Source: Sva-07 sp963728355 (GTDB taxonomy: Bacteria; Actinomycetota; Acidimicrobiia; Acidimicrobiales; Ilumatobacteraceae). Taken from it: DNA of 64,000 bases. A program made the translations under genes and the position numbers. Positions 54,065 through 62,579 of the stretch are shown in pieces. Position 1 is the stretch's first letter, and each line of letters begins with the position of its first letter. The stretch is taken from contig CAVSJQ010000014.1 of NCBI GenBank assembly GCA_963728355.1, positions 713,243 through 777,242 of the forward strand, in the 5' to 3' direction. The notes beneath the pieces are model-generated. The model ran no database searches, was not told the origin of the DNA, and saw only the letters and a list, made by a program, of their open reading frames with translations.

Positions 54065-54519
54065 AGATCGCGGCGACTGACCATGCCTCCCGAGCGAAGT
54101 GCCACGAAGGCGGTGAGCGCTGAAGCGACAGCCGTCGCGGACCCGAACGCCCACCGCTCGACACCACTGGACGACGCAAGGTTGCCGACCGTGTTGAGCG
54201 CGAGGTAGCCGGAGATCGCCCACGTGGCAGGCGAGAGCCAGCGGGCGGGTCGGCCGATGAGGCCGGCACGGCGGGCGACGGTGGTCGCTGCGACAGTCAG
54301 TGTGATGGCTGCCCCGCATGCGAGGGCTCGCATGCCGGTCGGGAGCACTCGATCCTGCGTGCCGCCCCAGACGTGTTCGCCGAGCGGTGCTCCGACCGCA
54401 AGTGCAACCTGCAGGCCAGCGAATCCGAGCAGGATGCTGCCTGCACCGATGGCGGCGGCCCGGACCGCAGTCGTCCTGGCCAGCCGGGATGAGGTCGCTC
54501 GGGTGAGGGCGATGCTCAT
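54058..54519 (-). CDS. Hypothetical multi-span membrane protein
   Basis: The 153-residue product has about four hydrophobic segments (GAGSILLGFAGLQVALAV, ALACGAAITLTVAATTV, ATWAISGYLALNTVG, AFGSATAVASALTAFVAL). The family is not recognised. Its ATG overlaps the DUF4386 stop by four bases. The TAA stop is formed inside tRNA fragment A, so the 3' end of the gene is set by the integration junction. Confidence 0.7.
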   Translation of the reverse strand: MSIALTRATSSRLARTTAVRAAAIGAGSILLGFAGLQVALAVGAPLGEHVWGGTQDRVLPTGMRALACGAAITLTVAATTVARRAGLIGRPARWLSPATWAISGYLALNTVGNLASSSGVERWAFGSATAVASALTAFVALRSGGMVSRRDLS

Positions 54520-55235
54520 GACGTCACCTCGGCGGTCCCGCCGCTGCGCAGGAGGGTGATGCCGATGCCGATGAACCAGATGATCGAGCCGAGACCGAAG
54601 ACCATCTCGATCGCTTCGAAGGCGGGGACGACGGTGAGCAGTCCGGCGACGGCGGTGACGATGCCGGTGATGTTCAGCCAGCGAGGAAGTCGTGTTGTGA
54701 GCAGCCCGGCGATCGAGACGAGCAGGATCCAGATGCCCCCGACCAGTTCGTTGCCGCCGCCGAGCCCGTCGGTGACGGTGTCGATGGTCGACCACACGGT
54801 CACGGCACGGTCGGGGTCGCTTTCGGCGAGGTCGGCGACCGCTTCGATCCCGATGTTCGAGATCATGCCGGTGGCGTACATGAGCGCCGCCCAGATCGCG
54901 GCGAAGACCATCGCGGCGTTCGAGACGAGCGGGGCCGGGCCAGCAAGGCGTTGGCGCAGGGCGAGTCCCATCGGGACGAGTGCCGCGCCGAACACGATGA
55001 AGATGCCGATGTACCAGGCAAGCAAAGGTCCTTGATGAGCGACGAGGAAGTCAACCGATTCGGCCGGTGTGGCGTCGGGGTCGGTGTAGTCGGCGAACAT
55101 CGTTGCGAACATCGCGATGCCGTAGGCGAAGGTTGCGGCAGCGACGAGTGCGGCGACGCCGCCGATGCGCTGAAGTCGAGCGACGGAGCGTTCTGATGAG
55201 CGCCTCGTGGTGGAAGCCGGTGTGTGGATCGTCAT
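54516..55235 (-). CDS. DUF4386-like membrane protein
   Basis: The 239-residue protein has about six helices and the pattern of DUF4386: RIGGVAALVAAATFAYGIAMF, HQGPLLAWYIGIFIVFGAALVPMGLALRQRL and GGIWILLVSIAGLLTTRLPRWLNITGIV. The function is unknown. It is the middle gene of a three-gene minus-strand operon with 4-bp overlaps, next to a divergent LuxR regulator. Confidence 0.75.
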   Translation of the reverse strand: MTIHTPASTTRRSSERSVARLQRIGGVAALVAAATFAYGIAMFATMFADYTDPDATPAESVDFLVAHQGPLLAWYIGIFIVFGAALVPMGLALRQRLAGPAPLVSNAAMVFAAIWAALMYATGMISNIGIEAVADLAESDPDRAVTVWSTIDTVTDGLGGGNELVGGIWILLVSIAGLLTTRLPRWLNITGIVTAVAGLLTVVPAFEAIEMVFGLGSIIWFIGIGITLLRSGGTAEVTS

Positions 55236-55516
55236 GGCTGGGTGCCTTTCTGTTGGTAGGTGTGTCGAATGGTTTCGGTGGTCGAGAGAGGTTCAGTGTC
55301 GGTCGGGTCGTTGTCGAGCCGTCGCAGGCTGACGACTTCGGCGTTCATGGAGGTGAAGTGGGCGAGGAGACCGTGGAGGTGTGATGGGTCGCGGATGTCG
55401 CCGGTCATTCGGGTGTTGCCGGCTGGAGTGGTGTCGATGGTGAATTCATCGGTGACTGGTCGGAGGAGTCGTTCGGTCGCTCGGCCCCGGATGTCGATCT
55501 GGTAGCGGTGGGCCAT
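55232..55516 (-). CDS. Conserved small hypothetical protein
   Basis: The 94-residue soluble protein begins MAHRYQIDIRGRATERLLRPV and has MTGDIRDPSHLHGLLAHFTSMNAEVVSLRRL, an alpha/beta pattern as in small ACT-like or regulatory domains. I have no named family for it. It is the first gene of the operon with the DUF4386 protein and faces the LuxR regulator. Confidence 0.6.
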   Translation of the reverse strand: MAHRYQIDIRGRATERLLRPVTDEFTIDTTPAGNTRMTGDIRDPSHLHGLLAHFTSMNAEVVSLRRLDNDPTDTEPLSTTETIRHTYQQKGTQP

Positions 55517-55575
55517 GACGCCATGATCGGTTCGAGTGGGGTGAGTTCGCCTCGCTCGGTTGTCGATCTCACCCG

Positions 55576-55616
55576 GGTGACCGCGTGGAGTTGCGCTCCA
55601 CTTCGACCGGGTCACC
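55576..55616. promoter_or_regulatory. Nested inverted repeats in the LuxR/DUF4386 divergent promoter
   Basis: GGTGAC (55576-55581) and GTCACC (55611-55616) enclose GTGGAG-ttgcg-CTCCAC (55585-55601). The site is 13 bases from the LuxR start and 60 bases from the minus-strand operon start, well placed for regulation of both. Confidence 0.5.
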
Positions 55617-55628
55617 TACTGTTGCGGT

Positions 55629-57797
55629 ATGGCCGATACTCGAGCGGCCGTGTCCGCAACGAAGGTCATCCGCCCGCGGCCACCACACCGCTACCTCTCC
55701 CGTGGTCGACTCATCGACGGCATCGAGGCGTCGGTCGCGACGGGCCGGGGATTCGTTCTCGTGAGCGCGCCCGCCGGTTCGGGGAAGTCGACGCTGGTCA
55801 ATGGCTGGCTCGACGCGAACGATCGACGCAGCGGTTGGCTGCAGGTGGACGACGGCGACGATGATCCGATCCGCTTCTGGAGCGGGGTCGCGTCGTCGCT
55901 CCAGACCTGCGTACCGGGGATCGGTGAGGCGATCGGATCGGCGATCGGTGACGGCCTGGAAGCCGTGGTCGCTGCCGTGGTCAACACGCTGTCGAGCGTC
56001 GATGGGGAGGTCGTGCTGGTGATCGACGACTACCACCTGATCAGCAACGACGACGTCCACGACAGCGTCGAACGGCTGGTCGCCCAACGGCCGACGAACT
56101 GCATCGTCGTCGTGTCGACGCGTGTCGACCCACCGTTCCGTCTCGGACGGCTCCGTGTCCGAGACCAGATCACCGAGGTCCGCGCGGCCGACCTGCGGTT
56201 CGACATCGACGAGGCGGCGTGGTTGCTCGACGCCGACGGCGTGGGACTCGATGCGGCCGATGTCGAACGACTCGCCGGCCGAACGGAAGGGTGGGCTGCC
56301 GGCTTGGTGCTCGCCTCGCTCTCGATGCGAGGCGGCGGCGACGTGGCCCAGTTCGTGACGTCCTTCCATGGCGACGACCACCTGATCGCCGACTACCTGA
56401 GCGACGAGTTCCTCGACTCCGTCGACGAAGCCGAGCGACAGCGCCTGCTCGACGTGTCGGTCCTCGAGCGACTCTCCGGGCCACTCATCGACGAGGTGTG
56501 CGGCACCGACGATGGCACCGTCTGGCTCGACTCGCTCGCACGCAACAACCAGCTGGTGATCGCACTCGACCGAACCGGCACGTGGCACCGCTTCCATCAC
56601 CTGCTCCGAGATCTCCTGCGCGTCGAACTCGTCCGAGCTGCCCCGGAACGGTCGGCCGAACTCCACGCCGCGGCCGGGCGGTGGCATGCGGAGTCGGGCG
56701 ATCTGATGTCGGCCGTCGAGCATCTGCTCGAAGCCGGGTGCCAGGTCGAGGCGGCCGACATCGTGGCGGACAACGCGACGACGCTGCTGAACGTCGGGCG
56801 CACCTACACCGTGACCCGATACATCGAACGCCTCGGCGACCTCGTCGACCTCCACGAAGGCCTGGCGATCGTGCACGGCTGGGTGTCGTTCGTGACCGGC
56901 CGCTTCGCCGAAGCCGAACGAGCCCTCGACGTCGCACAACGCCTCGACGTCGACGGGGTCGACACCGGGCTGATCCAGTCGCTGTCGGCAATGATCCATC
57001 TCGCCAAGGGCGACGTCGCTGCGGCACTCCGAGTCGTCGAAGAACCCGCGCCCATGACCGAACCGACGCACCCGATGGTGCTCGGAGGGGTGCGCGTGAT
57101 GGGCGGCCGCTTCGACGAAGCCCGACCGTTCCTCGCCCGAGCGAACGAGATGGCCGCAAGTAGGCCCGACCGCTTCGTCGCAGCCGTCACTCCGGTCTTC
57201 GAAGCGATCGCCGAAATCGAGGAAGGCCGAGCGGATACTGCCCGCGACAGGGCCGACGCTGCGATCGCCTACGCCGACGAGCACCGGATCGCCGAGGCGC
57301 CACAGCTCGCCCTCGCGCACAGCGTCGTCGCCCGAACCACCAACGACGCCACCTCTGCAGTGCCGGCCGCGATGCGCGGCGTGCAACTCGCACGGCGATC
57401 ACCGGAGAACGTCATGCTGACCTATGCGCTCGCGAGCGCCGCCGACGTCGCCTTCGACCACGACCACTCCGGCGCCGACAGGCTGCTGCTCGAAGCTCGG
57501 TCGATCGTCGATCGATGCGTCGACCCAGGTGTCGCCGGCCGATACCTCGCTCGCGTCGAGTCCCGCCACGGCCACGCCGACCGGGTCAGGGCCAGCGAGT
57601 TGGTCGAGGAGCTCACCGACCGCGAACTCGCCGTGCTGCGCTATCTGCCATCCCAACTCTCGCAGCGGGAGATCGCGAGCGAACTGTACGTGTCGCTCAA
57701 CACCGTCAAGACGCACTGCAAAGCGATCTACCGCAAGCTCGCCGTCGACGGACGCAAAGCAGCCGTGCAGGCCGCCCGCCAACACGGGCTGCTCTGA
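55629..57797 (+). CDS. LuxR-family STAND ATPase regulator (MalT-like)
   Basis: The 722-residue regulator has an N-terminal NTPase (Walker A VSAPAGSGKSTLV near residue 47-59, Walker B VLVIDDYHL near 135, winged region RFHHLLRDLLRVEL), a TPR-like middle (about 330-640) and a C-terminal LuxR helix-turn-helix (ELTDRELAVLRYLPSQLSQREIA, LNTVKTHCKAIYRKLAV). Such proteins are inducer- and ATP-dependent activators. It probably controls the divergent DUF4386 operon; the ligand is unknown. Confidence 0.9.
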   Translation: MADTRAAVSATKVIRPRPPHRYLSRGRLIDGIEASVATGRGFVLVSAPAGSGKSTLVNGWLDANDRRSGWLQVDDGDDDPIRFWSGVASSLQTCVPGIGEAIGSAIGDGLEAVVAAVVNTLSSVDGEVVLVIDDYHLISNDDVHDSVERLVAQRPTNCIVVVSTRVDPPFRLGRLRVRDQITEVRAADLRFDIDEAAWLLDADGVGLDAADVERLAGRTEGWAAGLVLASLSMRGGGDVAQFVTSFHGDDHLIADYLSDEFLDSVDEAERQRLLDVSVLERLSGPLIDEVCGTDDGTVWLDSLARNNQLVIALDRTGTWHRFHHLLRDLLRVELVRAAPERSAELHAAAGRWHAESGDLMSAVEHLLEAGCQVEAADIVADNATTLLNVGRTYTVTRYIERLGDLVDLHEGLAIVHGWVSFVTGRFAEAERALDVAQRLDVDGVDTGLIQSLSAMIHLAKGDVAAALRVVEEPAPMTEPTHPMVLGGVRVMGGRFDEARPFLARANEMAASRPDRFVAAVTPVFEAIAEIEEGRADTARDRADAAIAYADEHRIAEAPQLALAHSVVARTTNDATSAVPAAMRGVQLARRSPENVMLTYALASAADVAFDHDHSGADRLLLEARSIVDRCVDPGVAGRYLARVESRHGHADRVRASELVEELTDRELAVLRYLPSQLSQREIASELYVSLNTVKTHCKAIYRKLAVDGRKAAVQAARQHGLL

Positions 57798-59299
57798 CGC
57801 GGACGCCCTGTCGCCGCCGTTCCCTCCACGCCTGAGCGGGCGTCGCGGCACCAGGTCCGGTGCCCTCGAACGAATTAGGTGATGCCACGGCGGCGACCCG
57901 CGGCGACTCGAAGAGCACGCCGTGCCGGCGCGGGCACTGGTGCTCCGTTCCGCGGCACCACCATCTCGACCGGCCGTGTGACGGCGCGGCGTGTTCTATC
58001 TGGCGTTGCTCGGCGCCGTGTGCTGGAGCGCGGTCCGGCTGATCCGGCGCGGCAACACCACCGACATCGGTCCGGGCGGCGCGGTGATCGCGTACGCCGT
58101 CCAGCAGCAGTTGCTCTTTCCGATCGCCGAGCTCGACGTTGTCTTCTGGCTGCTCGTCGGCATCGTCGTGGTTCGGGCGGGCCAACACACCAGAAGCGAT
58201 CGCCACGTCGAGCGCACCGCTGTGAGCCCGGTCGATACCGGTCGACTCGCCGTAGCGGCGCACGTAGTCAGCGTCGACGAACCGACCGACCACGAGGCGG
58301 TACCCCTCAGGACCGACACCGGCAAAAGGATGGGCGGCGATGGCTCGCAGCGCAATGCGCCAGTTCGTCGAGCCGCGAGGTCCACCGGGCAGTTCGCTCG
58401 AAGACACCCGCCCAGGTTGCGGCGACCACGGCAAACGCGACCGAAAGCACCAGGGTCACGACGGCGCCCGCAGACATCACCGGCAGCGACCGCGAGTTCC
58501 GGTCGGCGCTGGCTCGGCCGAGCAGTGCACCTACCGCGATGACGGCACCGGACACTGCGAGTCCGACCAGCGCGGCGCGACTTCCCGAGCCGACGACGGC
58601 GACAGCGACTCCGGCCGCGGCCACGGCGCCGACGATGCGCCAGCTCCGAACCCCGGCACCGTCGATTGCCGCGCCGAGTGCCACGGGCAGCAGCAGACAG
58701 CACGCCGCACCGAGGTATGCCGCCGAACCAAAGGGGCCGCCGAGACGTGACGAGTTCGAGACGAACTCGATCGGAGCACCGGCGATCAGCTCGACCGTGC
58801 AATACAGACCCAACAGCAACCCTGCGACGAGCGTGCCACGGATCGCTGCAACGCTCGCATCGTCGTCGGCAGCGACACGTCGCCCCACGGCGAACATCGC
58901 CGCGAACACAACCAAGGCAAGCAGCCCGGGATGTCGGATCGGTGTACCGACCCACGCATACCACCCGTCCAACGCGAACAGACTGGAGAGGCCGACCACC
59001 ACCAGCAGCGCAACGGTCGCTCGCTCCAACCTGGGAGACGGCGCAGTGGAGGGCGTACGGCGCAGCGCCGCTGCGAGCGCAGCAGCAACGCATGCAACGG
59101 TGAGTGTCGACCACCACTTCGCGACACTGAACGAAAACCATCCCTGGGGATCGAGCGCGACCACCGCAGTGACCGGGATCAGTCCCGCGACCGCACCCAG
59201 TTACCACGAACCGCCCGGTGGTGAGATGTCGTCGGAGATCCGCAGAGCATGGCCCATCGGCCGCAACCCATCGGTGCAGGGTGCCGTCTCGGTACTCAT
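57798..59299 (-). pseudogene. O-antigen ligase/polymerase-like membrane protein, three lesions
   Basis: From an ATG at 59299 (MSTETAP...) the frame runs into a TAA at 59201-59203 (SW-stop-LGAVAGLIPVTAVVALDPQGW). It then continues through about eight helices to near 58365, where one or two bases are lost or gained before WRIALRAIAAHPFAGVGPEGYRLV and DADYVRRYGES. At DVAIASGV the gene is cut by a 188-bp inversion (57996-58183). The missing part, YLALLGAVCWSAVRL...PIAELDVVFWLLVGIVVVRAG, reads on the plus strand. Family members ligate or polymerise surface glycans (Wzy/WaaL type). Confidence 0.75.
57991..58188. repeat. Inverted segment flanked by 5-bp inverted repeats
   Basis: GTGTT (57991-57995) and AACAC (58184-58188) bound 188 bases. 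Flipping this segment joins SGV to FYLALLG in frame at one end and IVVVRAGQ to the minus-strand frame at the other, restoring a continuous ligase-like frame. This is direct evidence for an inversion within the gene. Confidence 0.75.
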
Positions 59300-59400
59300 C
59301 ACGGTGCTGCCTCTGGTCGTCGCCTGTGCCGGTTGACCTTGGCGGGGAGCGCTCAGGTTGGCGGCGCGTAAGTCGCCGCCTGCCGTGTCCGTGAGCCCGC

Positions 59401-59829
59401 TCAAAGTAGTGGCAGATCGATGGTGCTACGGAACGATCTCGAAGGCAGCCACGTGACTGGGCCGCTGAAGTGGCGACGGTCCAGTGTCGCAATCGCAGTG
59501 GCGTTGTGACGCTCTGCGAGCGCGACCACGCTGGCATCGGTACCGCCGAGGGGAAGATCGACATAGTTGGCCACGAGCGCGGCGATTCGTCGCAGGTCGT
59601 CCGCCGTCAACTCGTCGACCACGACGCTTCGCTCGGCCACCGACACGAAGAACGCCGCTTCGGCAGAGGCGCCGAGTTGCCGACCGATCAGGTACGCGGT
59701 CTCGGCGATCACGAGCGCAGTAGTCACCAGATCGCCGGGCTCACCGAGCAGTAGCGCGGCGCACGTGGCGTGGTCGGGATCGTTGACGTCCGCTGCCGCC
59801 AGCAGCACGCCGGTGTCGACGATCAGCAC
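59401..59829 (-). CDS. vapC: VapC-type PIN-domain toxin 2
   Basis: The 142-residue PIN protein has LIVDTGVLLAAAD (Asp), VIAETAYLIGRQLG (Glu), and GGTDASVVALAERHNATAIATLDRRHF with the distal acidic pair. It starts with a GTG at 59829, which overlaps the last base of the antitoxin stop. It belongs to the element between the two tRNA fragments. Confidence 0.9.
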   Translation of the reverse strand: MLIVDTGVLLAAADVNDPDHATCAALLLGEPGDLVTTALVIAETAYLIGRQLGASAEAAFFVSVAERSVVVDELTADDLRRIAALVANYVDLPLGGTDASVVALAERHNATAIATLDRRHFSGPVTWLPSRSFRSTIDLPLL

Positions 59830-60057
59830 TCAGTCGCGGCCGAAGCCCTCAGCCAGCAGGTCATCAGCCTCCGCGGCCGATCGGCCCGAGGTGGAAGCAC
59901 CCAAACCGATCAATCCCTGGCGACGCTCTCTGGCACCATCGATCGGAAGACGCGCTGCGAGTTCGTTGATCACGACATCGACACTCACCCCGCGTCGCGC
60001 CGCTTCAGCCTCGAGACGAGCCAACGCCTCATCGGAAAGCTCCACCGTCACCGGCAT
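59830..60057 (-). CDS. vapB: Ribbon-helix-helix antitoxin
   Basis: The 75-residue protein starts MPVTVELSDEALARLEAEAARRGVSVDVVINELAARL, a ribbon-helix-helix DNA-binding pattern. The C-terminal part (AEADDLLAEGFGRD) is acidic, as in VapB antitoxins. It directly precedes the PIN toxin. Confidence 0.85.
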   Translation of the reverse strand: MPVTVELSDEALARLEAEAARRGVSVDVVINELAARLPIDGARERRQGLIGLGASTSGRSAAEADDLLAEGFGRD

Positions 60058-60155
60058 CTCATCACCAGTCTTCGTCGAGGTGGCGATGCGTCACGAGGCT
60101 CACGGTGGCGGCGACTGATCTTCGGGTTGACGACCCGACGTGCCGATGGACGCAG

Positions 60156-61271
60156 ATGTCCCACATCGTGCAACGCAACCATCGCTTCTACGTCGTCGCC
60201 TACAACGGCCACGACCCGATCACCGGACGCGAACGCCGACGATGGCACCCCGCTGGCACCGACCAGGCGGACGCCATCGCGCTCCAGCAACGGCTCCAGC
60301 GTCAAAGACCCGACACCCCGTGCGCCCTCAATGTGGGCGGGTTCATGGCCACCACATGGCTGGCCACCAAGGGCGGCCTCACCCGGCACACCGCCAACCG
60401 GTACCGGTGGATGGTCGACCACAACATCACACCGCGGATCGGTGCCATCCGGCTGGACGCACTCCGACCGGCGGACCTCGACGCCTGCTACGCCGACCTC
60501 ATCACCAACGGCGGTCGACGCTGACAGGGACTCTCGCCCAAGACCGTGCTCGAGATCCACCGAGTCATCTCCAACGCACTCGATCTCGCCGTCGACCGCC
60601 AACTCATCGACACCAACCCCTCCCGGCGAGCTCGACCCCCACGGCCGGCGACCCGGTCAACGGTCCCCGCTATCTGGGACGCCCAACAGCTCGCCCAGTT
60701 CCTTCAAGCTGCGCGCCGTCTGCGGTTGTACCCGGCGTTGCACCTCGTCGCCCACACCGGGATGCGTCGCGGTGAACTCGCCGGACTCAACTGGGGCGAC
60801 CTCCATACCACCGCTTCCAGCGTGTCGATCGTCCGGACTCGGCAGACCACGATGGGCCGAACCGTCGAGAGCCCAGTGAAGACCCGCACCAGCCGCCGCA
60901 TCGACCTCGACGCCAACACCGTCCGCGTCCTGGAGCGCTGGCGGCACCGTCTCGTCACGGAAGGCGCAACCATCAGTCCGTCGACGCCGATGTTCCTCAA
61001 CACTCGCCATCGAACCCCGTCACCCGAGTCGTTCTCGCAACTGTTCACGCGCACTACCGCCACGTCCGGACTGCCACGGATCCGGTTCCACGACCTGCGA
61101 CACACCCACGCCTCGCTCCTCGTGGCCGCCGGCGTCCCCATCAAGGTGGTCTCGGAACGACTCGGCCACGCCCACCCCGGCTTCACGATGCACACCTACC
61201 AACACCTGCTGCCCGGCATGGGCGCTGCGGCCGCAGCGCAATTCGCCGCCCTCATCGACGCAACGCGGTAG
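60156..61271 (+). pseudogene. Tyrosine recombinase (phage integrase) B, interrupted by in-frame UGA
   Basis: One frame runs from ATG 60156 (MSHIVQRNHRFYVVAYNGHDP) to 61271 except for a TGA at 60522-60524 (GGRR-stop-QGLSPKTV). It has the arm-binding and core-binding N-terminal domains, then the catalytic domain with HTGMRRGELAGLNW (Arg), HDLRHTHASLLVAAG (His-x-x-Arg), LGHAHPGFTMHTYQH (His and Tyr). With one substitution the stop codon would be Gly (GGA), so this is a recent nonsense mutation or the protein is made in two pieces. It is followed by a terminator and tRNA fragment B. Confidence 0.9.
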
Positions 61272-61370
61272 ACATCTACCGGCTGTTGATCAGCGAACCC
61301 CAGGTCAGCGACTTGCGTTCGCGGGCGACGGTAGACACCCCGGTAAACGGCCACCTCGCCCGAGAACGCA

Positions 61371-61403
61371 GAAGGCCCGGAAACGCAATGTTTCCGGGCC
61401 TTC
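61371..61403. terminator. Strong intrinsic-terminator-like hairpin after integrase B
   Basis: GAAGGCCCGGAAAC (61371-61384), loop GCAAT, GTTTCCGGGCCTTC (61390-61403): a perfect 14-bp stem between the integrase and the tRNA fragment. Its arms end in a short A/T stretch. A decayed version stands at 53984-54014 behind integrase remnant A (GGAAAC...GTTTCC retained). It could terminate either strand. Confidence 0.75.
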
Positions 61404-61407
61404 CATG

Positions 61408-61452
61408 TGGTGGCGGGGGCAGGATTTGAACCTGCGACCTTCGGGTTACGAG
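61408..61452 (-). repeat. tRNA 3'-half, att-type direct repeat B
   Basis: Same 45-base tRNA 3' portion as at 54020, with the anticodon loop CTCGTAA (CAT changed to CGT), T arm GCAGG-TTCAAAT-CCTGC, CCCCGCC and ACCA. There is no tRNA 5' half on its right, so it is an attachment-site copy and not a gene. With copy A it bounds about 7.4 kb. Confidence 0.82.
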
Positions 61453-61805
61453 GGTAGAGCGGTTCCGTCCCTGCTCACGGCCGATTTCTCGTTGACCGTG
61501 AGTCCCCGTTGTTCACCGCTGTTCACCGTGATGCTGGTACATGGTTGGTACATGGAATCGCTCCATTGCTTGGCCACTCTGCGTGGCGGATGCTCCGGAG
61601 CCATCGGCGAAAAACGGGTCTCTCGCCACAGCTCGATGCCCTGAGAGTACCGCCGATGGAAGTCCATTTCGTCGCCGACCGCAGGCAGTGTGTCGAGATC
61701 GACCCTCGGAGCACGCGGGATTATCGGGTGCTCGGCTTGGGCCGCGATGCGGCGGGGGGTCGCCGCCGAGCTGTTGATTCTGGGTGTGTGAAGTGTGCGG
61801 GTTCG
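61453..61805. other. Non-coding stretch with short direct repeats near att B
   Basis: No gene is supported here. GTTCACCG occurs at 61511 and 61521 (a similar GTTGACCG at 61491), and TGGTACATGG at 61535-61544 and 61546-61555. Such short repeats beside an attachment site resemble integrase arm or excisionase sites; this is inference. Confidence 0.5.
61716..61734. repeat. 19-bp repeat, copy 1 (copy 2 at 63982-64000)
   Basis: CGGGATTATCGGGTGCTCG here and CGGGATTACCGGGTGCTCG at 63982-64000 differ at one base. Copy 1 lies within an imperfect palindrome with arms GAGCAC and GTGCTC (61709-61733). The second copy is at the window edge, so the true extent of the repeat is unknown. Confidence 0.6.
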
Positions 61806-62138
61806 TCAGGTTCCGGCGAGCCCGAGAAACACCACGAGAGCACGCGAGAGCCGGATCATGTCATCGTCGGCCAACTCTCCGACATGTTCGCCGAGCTTGG
61901 AACGGGGGATGGTAGTGATCTTGTCAATCATCAGCCGACTGGATTCTCGGATGCCGGTCACCTCGTCGGCCTCGATGAGCAATCGCAGCAGTGGTGCATC
62001 GGTCGGGTCAGTGGTGAGGGCGCACACGGTCACCGATGCGGTGGCGTCGAAGCGGTCGTCCTGCACGATGACGACAGGTCGCGGTTTGCCGGCGTAGCCG
62101 CTGCCAGCGGATGCGGTCCAAATCTCGCCGCGTTTCAC
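61806..62138 (-). CDS. mazF: MazF/PemK-type endoribonuclease toxin
   Basis: The 110-residue toxin has VKRGEIWTASAGSGYAGKPRPVVIVQDDRFD and SVTVCALTTDPTDAPLLRL, the MazF/PemK fold with its catalytic Arg, and MIDKITTIPRSKLGEHVGEL in the C-terminal half. It starts with a GTG overlapping the antitoxin stop by four bases. It cleaves single-stranded mRNA in known homologues. Confidence 0.92.
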   Translation of the reverse strand: MKRGEIWTASAGSGYAGKPRPVVIVQDDRFDATASVTVCALTTDPTDAPLLRLLIEADEVTGIRESSRLMIDKITTIPRSKLGEHVGELADDDMIRLSRALVVFLGLAGT

Positions 62139-62353
62139 TCGTCGTCGCCCAGGGCGTCGATGAAGGCCTGGTCGTCGGCTTCGCGTTGGCTCGAGGCGAT
62201 CGCCAGCGACTGTTCGTGGGCTTGCTCGGCGAACTGCGGGGACCGGACATCCGGAACCCAGATCTGGATTGGCCGCAGTCCTTGTTCGCGGAGTCGCTGG
62301 CGGTGAGCGCGGACACGAATGGCGGTGGGAGATGAAGACTGTCGACGAGCCAT
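62135..62353 (-). CDS. mazE: MazE-like antitoxin (DUF3018 type)
   Basis: The 72-residue basic/acidic protein (RVRAHRQRLREQGLRPIQIWVPDVRSPQFAEQAHEQSLAI, then DDQAFIDALGDDE) fits DUF3018-type MazE antitoxins. Its ATG lies nine bases from a perfect palindrome that is probably its operator. Confidence 0.88.
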   Translation of the reverse strand: MARRQSSSPTAIRVRAHRQRLREQGLRPIQIWVPDVRSPQFAEQAHEQSLAIASSQREADDQAFIDALGDDE

Positions 62354-62361
62354 GCAGGCAT

Positions 62362-62373
62362 GTTACATGTAAC
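62362..62373. promoter_or_regulatory. 12-bp palindrome upstream of mazEF
   Basis: GTTACATGTAAC is a perfect palindrome eight bases upstream of the antitoxin ATG. Autoregulation by the antitoxin or the antitoxin-toxin complex is likely. Confidence 0.6.
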
Positions 62374-62579
62374 GCCGGCGAGTGCGGCTCCCGTCTGCCC
62401 CTCGGACATTGCGATGCCGCTGCACTGCAACCGGGCCGACTCGGGGCCGGTCGTGCCTGAAGCGTGAGTCTGCGTGATGAGGTGCTCGGCTTCGGTGTCA
62501 TCTCAGCGTTGTCGCAATGCGGCCGCTCGTTTCGCTGTGCAATCAACCCGCTTGCGGTGTGGAACGTGTGAAGGTGTGA

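Noticed and set aside
60522..60524. UGA in integrase B as a second selenocysteine codon
   Set aside because: No GGUCU-type hairpin follows at the right distance, the residue is not catalytic, and the integrase family has no Sec members; a nonsense mutation is simpler.
61405..61644. ORF beginning with WWRGQDLNLRPSGYE
   Set aside because: This is the well-known spurious translation antisense to a methionine-type tRNA 3' end; it covers tRNA fragment B and is not a gene.
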